A stretch of 64,000 bases of DNA from the NCBI RefSeq assembly GCF_001889165.1, contig NZ_CP016020.1, forward strand, positions 2,516,501-2,580,500, written 5' to 3'. The notes under the pieces are model-generated. The model did no database searches. It worked only from the letters and a program-made list of their open reading frames with translations, and was not told the origin of the DNA. This stretch comes from Bacillus weihaiensis. Lineage in GTDB: Bacteria > Bacillota > Bacilli > Bacillales > Bacillaceae. Positions 57,701-64,000 of the stretch are shown here, piece after piece (the first letter of the stretch is position 1; every line of letters begins with the position of its first letter). The position numbers and the translations under genes were made by a program.

Positions 57701-57716
57701 TTTCTTTCTATTCTTT

Positions 57717-57745
57717 ATTATATAGTTATAAACAATCAAAATCAA
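57717..57745 (-). promoter_or_regulatory. SigA promoter of fruRKA with nearby operator-like repeats
   Basis: Minus strand TTGATT (57740-57745), 17 bases, then a perfect TATAAT (57717-57722). Around and upstream of the -35 the plus strand repeats AATCAAAATCAATCA and GTCAAAACCCATCAAAA (57735-57774); repeated TTTTGA units like these are plausible DeoR-type FruR operators. Confidence 0.65.
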
Positions 57746-57774
57746 TCATTATTTAGTCAAAACCCATCAAAATA

Positions 57775-58124
57775 TCAGGGTAATTACTAATTATAAGGTA
57801 TATATTGATCAATTTCTTCCACTACAACCTAAAATATACTGAGTACTTTTTTTGACTTTTTATATGAAAGGTGCAAATAGTGTATGTCGTGAAATGATTC
57901 CTTAATAAAAATTACTATCTTCTCAACAAATGATTGTTTCCTAAAGATTGATACCTTTCAGAAAAATCTCATGAGCTGACTCTCCCACTGGGTACAGGTT
58001 TTTCTATCTAAATTGAAAGATTAGCTCATTTCTTACTTATCTGGGTATTACTTGTAAATAATGAGACTATATTTTATGAAATTTATCCTTTATAGCAAAC
58101 AAAATATAAGAAAATAGCGAAAAA
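57775..58124. other. Intergenic region
   Basis: AT-rich region between the fru promoter and the yknZ terminator. An AAATCTCATGAGCTGACTC stretch near 57965 has a short TCATGA palindrome. No gene seen. Confidence 0.35.
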
Positions 58125-58167
58125 AAACCTTATTCGGATAGCCATTATTAGCTATTCCGAATAAGGT
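58125..58167 (-). terminator. Terminator of yknWXYZ
   Basis: Strong minus-strand stem ACCTTATTCGGAATAGC / GCTATCCGAATAAGGT with a nine-base loop and a seven-base T-run. Confidence 0.88.
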
Positions 58168-58172
58168 ACACA

Positions 58173-59366
58173 TCATTCATATCGTAATGATTCAATTGGA
58201 CTTAATTTCGCCGCTTTATTAGCAGGTAGCATCCCGAAAATCACTCCAATTAACATAGAGAAAAGAAGTCCTCCAAGGACCACTTGCCAAGAAATAAGTG
58301 GTGGCCATCCTGCAAAAATAGAGACGATATTTGCTGCAAAGGCACCTAATAAAATACCAAATATCCCTCCAATAACCGTTAAGGTTACAGATTCAATAAG
58401 AAATTGCGTTAAAATCTGCCGCTTTGTAGCACCTAATGCTTTTCTAATACCAATCTCACGTGTTCTTTCTGTTACAGATACAAGCATAATATTCATCACA
58501 CCAATTCCACCAACAACTAAAGATATACCTGCAATGGAGCCAATAATTAAAGTCATAATGCTCGTAATTTGACCAATCCCTTCTGCCATCTCCTCCATAT
58601 TAAATACATTGTATGAATCTTCTGTATTATGCGAGCTATTTAATAACTGGGTTGCAGTTTCTCCTACCTCCTTCATCGTATCCGCATTTGATGCTTGTAA
58701 GGTAATTTGATTATATTCATTCTTCCCATAGGATTGGCGGAAGGTATTCCAAGGGAGATAGACTTCCATTGAGCCAAAGGCAAAGATTCCAGTAGGTTTT
58801 TCAAGTACACCAATGATTTCTATCGGCTGACCATTTATCCAAATTACTTCACCAAGCGGGGAAGTTTCTTCAAATAATTCGCTTTTTAACTGTTCACTGA
58901 TTACCCCGACTCTTGTTCCCCCAATAAAATCACTAGCTAAAAAATCCCTTCCAGATTGAACGACCAGTTCATTTACTTCTACGTATGCCTGGTTTATACC
59001 AAGGACACTTGTATCAACAATATCCTCCCTGTATCTTGTTTGATAAAATTCAGAGGACGACGCAACAACTCTTTCTACATTCGGAATACCGCTAAGGAAT
59101 TCTACATCACTTTGTGTAAATGCTGCTTCTAAATAAGCATTTGGATTTGATCTTAATTCTTCTTCACTTGGCTCATAGTAAACTTCAATTGTATTTCCCG
59201 GACCAGTTATAGAAGTCTTTAAAAGCTGTTCTCCACCTTGACCTATCGCTACCACCAAAATAACAGAAGCCACTCCTATGATGATCCCAAGCATTGTCAA
59301 AAGTGACCTTAGTTTATGGGCAAGTACAGAGCTCAATGCCATTTTTATATTTTCGACCACACTCAT
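58173..59366 (-). CDS. yknZ: MacB-type ABC permease YknZ
   Basis: A 397-residue permease: N-terminal cytosolic helix and membrane helix (SVLAHKLRSLLTMLGIIIGV), a large extracellular MacB core domain at about 45-250, then a three-helix FtsX domain (IGVMNIMLVSVTERTREIGIRKALGA near 290-315). With YknW, YknX and YknY it forms an exporter that in B. subtilis protects against the SdpC killing toxin. Its start overlaps the yknY stop by four bases. Last gene of the operon. Confidence 0.9.
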   Translation of the reverse strand: MSVVENIKMALSSVLAHKLRSLLTMLGIIIGVASVILVVAIGQGGEQLLKTSITGPGNTIEVYYEPSEEELRSNPNAYLEAAFTQSDVEFLSGIPNVERVVASSSEFYQTRYREDIVDTSVLGINQAYVEVNELVVQSGRDFLASDFIGGTRVGVISEQLKSELFEETSPLGEVIWINGQPIEIIGVLEKPTGIFAFGSMEVYLPWNTFRQSYGKNEYNQITLQASNADTMKEVGETATQLLNSSHNTEDSYNVFNMEEMAEGIGQITSIMTLIIGSIAGISLVVGGIGVMNIMLVSVTERTREIGIRKALGATKRQILTQFLIESVTLTVIGGIFGILLGAFAANIVSIFAGWPPLISWQVVLGGLLFSMLIGVIFGMLPANKAAKLSPIESLRYE

Positions 59367-60049
59367 TCTAGGTTCCTCCTTTCTTCATCAGAAAGAATGG
59401 ACCCATCTCTAACGGTAATGATACGCTTTGCATACTCCGCTACTTCATACTCATGGGTTACAAGAATAATAGTTGTTCCTTCTTTGTTTAGTTTTGTGAA
59501 TTGATCCATAATCGCTACGCTTGTTTTGCTATCAAGAGCTCCTGTCGGCTCATCAGCTAAGATGATTTTAGGTTCATTAACAATTGAACGAGCAATTGCT
59601 ACTCTTTGCTTTTGACCCCCTGATAATTCATTAGGTAGATGATGGATTCGATCACCCAACCCTACTTTTTCTAAAGCCAGCTTAGCTTTTTCTTCTCTTT
59701 CCTTTTTCTTTATACCTGCGTAAATCATAGGTAACTCAACATTTTTAAGAGCTGTTAATCTTGGTAACAATTGAAATTGTTGAAAAACAAATCCGATAGA
59801 TAAGTTACGAACTTTTGCTAGTTTTTCATCTTCATATGTTGAAATATCAATAGAATCCAACAAATAAGAACCTGTTGAGGGTTGATCTAAACAACCAATA
59901 ACATTCATTAGCGTTGATTTTCCAGAGCCTGAAGGACCCATTATTGCAACAAATTCGCCATTTTGTATATATAGATCTATTCCTTTAAGTACATCCAGCG
60001 TTTCATTCCCTACTTTATAGGTTTTCGTAATATCCGCTAGTTCAATCAT
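59363..60049 (-). CDS. yknY: MacB-type ABC ATPase YknY
   Basis: A 228-residue ATPase of the LolD/MacB type. Walker A GPSGSGKSTL near residues 37-46, Q-loop VFQQFQLLPRLTALKNVE, signature LSGGQKQRVAIARS near 141-154, Walker B ILADEPTGALD near 161-171 and the H-loop VTHEYEVAEYA. I use the ATG at 60049 (MIELADITKTYKVG), which is better spaced from GGAAGTG than the TTG two codons upstream. It overlaps the end of yknX. Confidence 0.92.
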   Translation of the reverse strand: MIELADITKTYKVGNETLDVLKGIDLYIQNGEFVAIMGPSGSGKSTLMNVIGCLDQPSTGSYLLDSIDISTYEDEKLAKVRNLSIGFVFQQFQLLPRLTALKNVELPMIYAGIKKKEREEKAKLALEKVGLGDRIHHLPNELSGGQKQRVAIARSIVNEPKIILADEPTGALDSKTSVAIMDQFTKLNKEGTTIILVTHEYEVAEYAKRIITVRDGSILSDEERRNLE

Positions 60050-61163
60050 TTTCAATCACTTCCATATTTGAATCAAGCTCAGCTGTCGAATCCACGATGA
60101 TTTTATCACCCTCGTCCACACCTGAAATCAGTTCGATCATCTCGCCGCTTGTTGTTCCTGTTTCAACCTCTTTTAGAATTACTTTACCATTTTTACTAAT
60201 ATAAACTATTTGCTTGTCACCTTCTTGTTTAACCGCCTCTAAAGGGATAACTAGTGACGTCCTTTTTTCTGTTTCAATTTCCATTATTAGTTTAAAGCCT
60301 GGTTTAGCTTTTATCTCTTTATCTTTCATTATGATCTCAATAGGATATTGTGCTGATTGTTCTTCAGTTCCAATTCCAGATGAAGTTATTTCTGGTATAT
60401 ACCCTACGTAATTTACAGTGCCCTGCCATTCATCTTCTGGGAGAACATCCGAGGTAAGAGTGACTGCTTGTTTTTCTTTTATTTTTAAAGAATCATATTC
60501 TGATAACTTTCCTTTTACGATAAGTTCATTTTTTTCTGCTATATGTATAAGTGGAGTGTCTTGTTGTCCAGTTGTGGCAGAGGAATTAACAGATAAAATC
60601 GTTCCATTTCCTTCACTTTTGACGTCTAACTCCCCTATTTTCTTTTCGATTGTTTCTTTTTGAAGTAATACTTGCCTCGCTTCAAGGTCGGCTACTTTTA
60701 AGTCTGTATTCAATTGTGACCGTTCAGTTTCAATTTGTTTATTTGCTTCATCATCTCCTATTTGTTTCGCAAGGTCTTTTTCCTTTCCCTCTAAAGATTC
60801 GATTTGTTTTTTCACTTGGTTAATTCGTAAGTATGATGATTCTAGAGATAATGCATTTTGCTCTTTTTCTAATTCTAATTGTTCGTTCTCATATCGAAGA
60901 AGCACTGTACCCTCTTGCACTTCCTCCCCTACCTCTACTAAAATCTCAGCAACTTCTCCTTTTTCCGGTTCAAAATAAACCTTTGTCTCGTCCTTCAAGC
61001 TAAGAGTCCCTGGTACCATAACCGTTCCTGAAATTTCTTGTTCTTTTACGGTAAACGTAGTCACTTCTGGTATTTCTTTGTTTACGCCCTTCAATACATT
61101 TATCCCTACTAGCACAGCGATGATCATTACTACCCCAACTGATATCCAAATTTTCTTCTTCAT
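60042..61163 (-). CDS. yknX: Membrane fusion protein YknX (HlyD/RND adaptor)
   Basis: A 373-residue adaptor: an N-terminal membrane anchor (KKIWISVGVVMIIAVLVGINV), barrel-sandwich halves (EPEKGEVAEILVEVGEEVQEG near 70-90 and IGELDVKSEGNGTILSV near 195-210), a long coiled-coil hairpin between them, and a beta-barrel domain (VTLTSDVLPEDEWQG). It links the ABC permease to extracellular cargo. The start is the ATG that overlaps the yknW stop in TAATG; the open frame runs 52 codons upstream inside yknW and is not used. Confidence 0.9.
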   Translation of the reverse strand: MKKKIWISVGVVMIIAVLVGINVLKGVNKEIPEVTTFTVKEQEISGTVMVPGTLSLKDETKVYFEPEKGEVAEILVEVGEEVQEGTVLLRYENEQLELEKEQNALSLESSYLRINQVKKQIESLEGKEKDLAKQIGDDEANKQIETERSQLNTDLKVADLEARQVLLQKETIEKKIGELDVKSEGNGTILSVNSSATTGQQDTPLIHIAEKNELIVKGKLSEYDSLKIKEKQAVTLTSDVLPEDEWQGTVNYVGYIPEITSSGIGTEEQSAQYPIEIIMKDKEIKAKPGFKLIMEIETEKRTSLVIPLEAVKQEGDKQIVYISKNGKVILKEVETGTTSGEMIELISGVDEGDKIIVDSTAELDSNMEVIEND

Positions 61164-61840
61164 TAGAATTGTCCGCCCCCTTCTAAAGGAGCAATAGGAG
61201 GAGTAACAGCAGCGATAATTAATCCTATAATAAAGAAAATTCCTACTATTATATACGCTTGTAACTTCGATAGATTCGCTACTTTCATAAGTCCTAGTGC
61301 CAGTAAGATATAATACCAAATACTAAATACTTCTATAACACTCAAAATACGCCCTAAAGCCCCTTCTGCAGCTATAATACTTTGTAGACTAGTTATCATG
61401 ATAGAAGGGTTAGCTCCGATTGCTACAATGATTACTTGATTTAAAACTTGACCAATTAGACTAATAAAGCTTACATGTATAATGAGGGAAAACATTTGTT
61501 TGAATGATACCTCTGATTTTGCCAACTTGCTTATTCCAAGAAAAATTGCTGCAAAAATAAGGTAACTAATTGGTGTTCCTACTAATCCTCCAAGAACTGC
61601 ACTTACTACCCCAGAAACCTTCACCATTTGTTCTTGCTCAGGTGTCTTTTCCATGCCAGAAATAGCAGTAAAATCAAGATTCACTGTAACATATAGAGCT
61701 ACCAGCGTTGTAAGAACTGTAAGAATAATTAAAGGTAACCATATTACTGGTCTTTCTTTTACTCTCTCAATCTGTTCACCTGGACTAAAAATCATTCCTA
61801 CTAAGGTTGGTCTTTTTGTTTGAATTGTATCTTGTTCCAT
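61163..61840 (-). CDS. yknW: Yip1-domain membrane protein YknW
   Basis: A 225-residue protein with five to six membrane helices of the Yip1 family (MIFSPGEQIERVKERPVIWLPL at the N-terminus; IWYYILLALGLMKVANLSK near 175-193). In B. subtilis YknW is needed for assembly or function of the YknXYZ exporter. First gene of the operon, start at ATG 61840 after GGAGG; an ATG overlapping the ribosome site lies five codons upstream. A textbook SigW promoter precedes it. Confidence 0.88.
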   Translation of the reverse strand: MEQDTIQTKRPTLVGMIFSPGEQIERVKERPVIWLPLIILTVLTTLVALYVTVNLDFTAISGMEKTPEQEQMVKVSGVVSAVLGGLVGTPISYLIFAAIFLGISKLAKSEVSFKQMFSLIIHVSFISLIGQVLNQVIIVAIGANPSIMITSLQSIIAAEGALGRILSVIEVFSIWYYILLALGLMKVANLSKLQAYIIVGIFFIIGLIIAAVTPPIAPLEGGGQF

Positions 61841-61874
61841 TTGATAAACCTCCATTAACGTGATATACCTTTAC

Positions 61875-61900
61875 TACGGCTAATCATGGAAAAAGTTTCA
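61875..61900 (-). promoter_or_regulatory. SigW promoter of yknWXYZ
   Basis: Minus strand TGAAAC (61895-61900), exactly 16 bases, CGTA (61875-61878): a perfect match to the ECF SigW consensus TGAAAC-N16-CGTA, about 35 bases before yknW. B. subtilis yknWXYZ belongs to the SigW regulon. Closely related ECF factors (SigX, SigM) share parts of this motif. Confidence 0.85.
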
Positions 61901-62604
61901 AGTTTTTTAAAGCTTTATATGAAATGAAATAAGTCGGTAACTCAGATACTGTGGCATGATGAACAGCTTAAAAAGTGTAAAGGAAGGTTAATCCTTACAA
62001 AGAAAGTGAAGCCCATCTTACTGAAGCCAAAAGAGAAATCCACGAATGATTCTTTCATTTTCTAAGGCTCTTTTCTGAATATTGTTGCTAAAAACCTAGA
62101 AAGTAATTAGTAACAGAGGATTAATGATAAATAAGGTATTATTCTAAGAAGCAAAGGTGTCACTAGTCTTTATACAGCGCTTTTTTCTTCATATGACTTA
62201 AAGCAACAAAGTTTACGAAACATATTAAAATAGGAAGAGGATGAGCTAACTGTAGTGAACTTACACGTTTCGCTACAGCTTTTTTCATTGTTTAGGAATC
62301 GTTGAACGTGATGAACCATATCATTCATTGGAGGTTATCTCAATGGAACACGATTTTGAATACTTGTTTGAGAAGCTTACTAAAAGGCAAAAATTGTTTA
62401 GTGAATGAATTTCATAAATGCCATAAGTTTGTGTCATGCTTACTTGAATCCAATTAAAGAAATAAATTCAACAACCTTTAAAATGACTAATCCAATTCTT
62501 TTTTCCTACATATCGGTAAAAAATATGATGAAATGCTCCTCTTCAAGTCCACTGCTCCCCAAAATTTTCTGCTTAGAAGGCTTTCACCGTTTACTTTGAG
62601 TCCG
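61901..62604. other. Intergenic region with decayed sequence and a 21-codon ORF
   Basis: No full gene. At 62343-62408 an ATG with GGAGG encodes 21 residues (MEHDFEYLFEKLTKRQKLFS then E), which may be a relic of a larger gene. CTAAGGCTCTTTTCTGAATATTGTTGCT near 62062-62089 resembles a motif common in Bacillaceae intergenic repeats. Nothing else recognised. Confidence 0.35.
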
Positions 62605-62625
62605 TTCAGTGGCATTTTAGTGCTC

Positions 62626-62931
62626 TATCCGCGATTCTGGGCACTTTATCCGCGATTCTGGGCACTCTATCCGCGATTGTGAGTGCTCTATCCGCGATTA
62701 TGAGTGTTCTATCCGCGATTCTGGGCACTCTATCCGCGATTGTGAGTGCTCTATCCGCGATTATGAGTGTTCTATCCGCGATTCTGAGCACTCTATCCGC
62801 GATTCTGGGCACTCTATCCGCGATTCTGGGCACTCTATCCGCGATTCTGAGTGTTCTATCCGCGATAATGGGCGCTCTATCCGCGATTCTGAGTGTTCTA
62901 TCCGCGATAATGGGCGCTCTATCCGCGATTC
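62626..62931. repeat. Tandem repeat array, 15 copies of 21 bp
   Basis: Fifteen direct copies of TATCCGCGATTCTGGGCACTC and variants, starts exactly 21 bases apart from 62626 to 62920. The core TATCCGCGAT is invariant except one or two flanking bases; the last ten bases alternate between CTGGGCACTC, TGTGAGTGCTC, TATGAGTGTTC and AATGGGCGCTC types. Because 21 is a multiple of three, all frames can stay open; the minus strand reads repeated IADR(T/A/V)(L/P)R/I and the plus strand LSAI units. Neither has a convincing start site, so I treat it as non-coding. Confidence 0.9.
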
Positions 62932-63285
62932 GGGTTGTTTCGACGGATTTCACACACACATGGAGAAACGTTATGATCAGCATTGAAACAACAAGATTTG
63001 AGAAAAGAGCATTTTCTAAAAAATGTTCCGTTCAATTTTCTGTCAAATAATCACTTATTCCCTCATCCTTGCTAGATAAACATTGGTTACGCTTTCGAGG
63101 TTTAATCCTCCTTTGCATATTAAATGTCTTCTCAAAAAAGTACTAATCAATCATTTACAACCTTGATAGGAGCGAGTATGATAAACCCGAAAGTTACATT
63201 ATTGATTGATATAAGCGAGTATGATAAATGGTAAGTCAATGAATTTTCTTTCGCTCATATAAACTAAATTTGGAGGAACATTCAC
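62932..63285. other. Intergenic region with a 15-bp direct repeat
   Basis: Contains AGCGAGTATGATAAA at 63171-63185 and again at 63214-63228 (43 bases apart), each preceded by a TTGATA-type hexamer. It lies just upstream of the small protein gene and could hold operator or promoter duplicates. No gene seen. Confidence 0.45.
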
Positions 63286-63441
63286 ATGTGGGTATTAACG
63301 GTGTATGCAAATGAGACGATTAAAATGTATGAGTTTGATAATGAGAAAGAGGCAAAGGAATCTTGCCAAAAAATAGAGGGAACTGCTTTTCTTTCACACG
63401 TTGTTTATTTTAACGATGAATTTGTTGAAGCTGTTAGCTAA
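63286..63441 (+). CDS. Conserved small protein of about 51 residues, unknown
   Basis: ATG after TTTGGAGGAAC, encoding MWVLTVYANETIKMYEFDNE, then an acidic/lysine helix and HVVYFNDEF near the end. The beta-helix-beta pattern resembles a small conserved Bacillus protein of unknown role that I recall only loosely. Ribosome site and composition support a real gene. It is followed directly by element R2 copy 3. Confidence 0.65.
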   Translation: MWVLTVYANETIKMYEFDNEKEAKESCQKIEGTAFLSHVVYFNDEFVEAVS

Positions 63442-63448
63442 ATTCTTC

Positions 63449-63496
63449 GAGGCTGGGACAAAACAAAGAAGCCAAGCACTTCTGTACCAGCCTCTT
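63449..63496. repeat. Short hairpin element R2, copy 3 (reduced)
   Basis: GAGGCTGGGACA / TGTACCAGCCTC arms with AAGCCAAGCACTT in the loop. A 48-base version of R2 between the convergent small protein gene and the ABC transporter gene, acting as terminator for both. Confidence 0.75.
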
Positions 63497-63509
63497 TTGT
63501 TTCCTTTAT

Positions 63510-64000
63510 TCAAAAACCTGATTGGTTCATCGTAACTAATTGATAGTATGCGCCTTTTAAGGTCATTAAATGAGTATGGTTACCTTGTTCAATAATTTCT
63601 CCATGGTCAAGTACAACAATATTATCGGCTTCTCGTATCGTTGAAAGTCGATGAGCAATCATAATCGCTGTTCTACCTTTTAGAAGTTTTTTTAGTGCTA
63701 CTTGAATTTTCACTTCTGTTTCTGTATCAATGCTTGCTGTTGCTTCATCTAAAATGATAATAGAAGGGTTTGCAAGTAGTGCTCTCGCAAAAGAAATCAA
63801 CTGCCGTTCACCAACAGATAGAACATTACCTCGTTCTTCAACCTCTGTTTCATACCCATTAGATAAATGTCTGATAAAATCATCTGCACCAACTGCTACA
63901 GCAGCTTCAATTACTTTCTCATCCGTTGCGTCTGGTGATCCAAATCTTATATTATCCATTATTGTTCCTGAGAAAATAAACGTATCTTGTAGGACAACAC
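63510..64000 (-). CDS. ABC exporter ATPase domain (partial, runs off window)
   Basis: C-terminal 163 residues of a fused membrane/ATPase exporter of the multidrug MsbA-like type; the frame stays open to the window edge (VVLQDTFIFSGTIMDNIRFG). Seen are the Q-loop side LQDTFIFSGT, signature LSVGERQLISFARAL, Walker B SIIILDEATASID and H-loop IAHRLSTI. The signature has VGE in place of the usual GGQ, which occurs in one half of heterodimeric exporters such as YfiB/YfiC or YheI/YheH, so a partner gene outside the window is likely. Substrate unknown. Confidence 0.88.
   Translation of the reverse strand, partial: VVLQDTFIFSGTIMDNIRFGSPDATDEKVIEAAVAVGADDFIRHLSNGYETEVEERGNVLSVGERQLISFARALLANPSIIILDEATASIDTETEVKIQVALKKLLKGRTAIMIAHRLSTIREADNIVVLDHGEIIEQGNHTHLMTLKGAYYQLVTMNQSGF

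Noticed and set aside
62343-62408. 21-codon ORF with GGAGG site
   Set aside because: Too short, no recognisable sequence, in a decayed region; noted but not called a gene.
62606-62983. Open frames of 125 (minus) and 123 (plus) residues across the 21-bp array, reading IADR and LSAI repeats
   Set aside because: They stay open because the period is a multiple of three; no convincing ribosome site, and both strands are equally open. Treated as a DNA repeat.

Overview
The window is an AT-rich chromosomal segment of a Bacillaceae member (Bacillus sensu lato, not B. subtilis itself). Support for this is the gene content and order: yktB, yktA, speA, an SR1-type RNA, pdhDCBA, ykyA, def, ykrA, rpoY, rnjA, ktrC, then mreBH, ykpC, ampS, ykpB and ykpA. 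This follows the B. subtilis pdh and mreBH-ykpA neighbourhoods with insertions. Strong GGAGG ribosome sites, TTG/GTG starts, SigA, SigW and CcpA-type control sites and a YjcZ-type sporulation peptide fit the same group.

Layout. 0-5.3 kb: yktB, yktA, a nitronate monooxygenase-like gene, arginine decarboxylase speA, and convergent to it an SR1-like dual-function RNA encoding the GapA-binding peptide SR1P, with a CcpN-type operator, a SigA promoter and a cre-like site. 5.3-12.4 kb: two paralogous TPR-like proteins of unknown function, a BCCT osmolyte transporter, degenerate GC-rich repeats, a small membrane protein, a lipoprotein and an IS1182 relic. 12.4-25.2 kb: pyruvate dehydrogenase operon, ykyA, a YjcZ peptide, def, ykrA, a DMT exporter, a 23-residue cationic ORF, rpoY-rnjA and ktrC. 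25.5-35.2 kb: an AbrB-type membrane protein, RecQ, a secreted M6 (immune inhibitor A) protease, mreBH, a second IS1182 relic and ykpC. 35.3-49 kb: an atypical acyl-CoA dehydrogenase-like protein, ampS, a COG0523 GTPase, ykpB, the LytS/LytT system, ykpA, and CstA with a perfect cre site. 49-53.8 kb: a lipoprotein, an apparently complete ISL3 element with matching flanks, signal peptidase I, a DUF2306-like membrane protein and Ohr. 54-64 kb: fruRKA, yknWXYZ with a textbook SigW promoter, a 15-copy 21-bp tandem repeat, a 51-residue conserved small protein and the end of an ABC exporter gene running off the window.

How it works together. Much of the window concerns the pyruvate/glycolysis node and carbon control: PDH, SR1P acting on GapA, LytST plus CstA (relatives sense or move pyruvate), and fruRKA, with cre sites at sr1, cstA and fruR. 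A second theme is the envelope: MreBH, YknWXYZ, signal peptidase, LytST and several lipoproteins.

Non-coding structure is rich. There are at least three families of interspersed elements, several lying flush against stop codons of convergent genes and looking like mobile or duplicated terminators. I found no defence island, CRISPR array, prophage, tRNA or rRNA. The least explained items are the TPR pair, the repeat families, the 21-bp array and the 23-residue cationic ORF.
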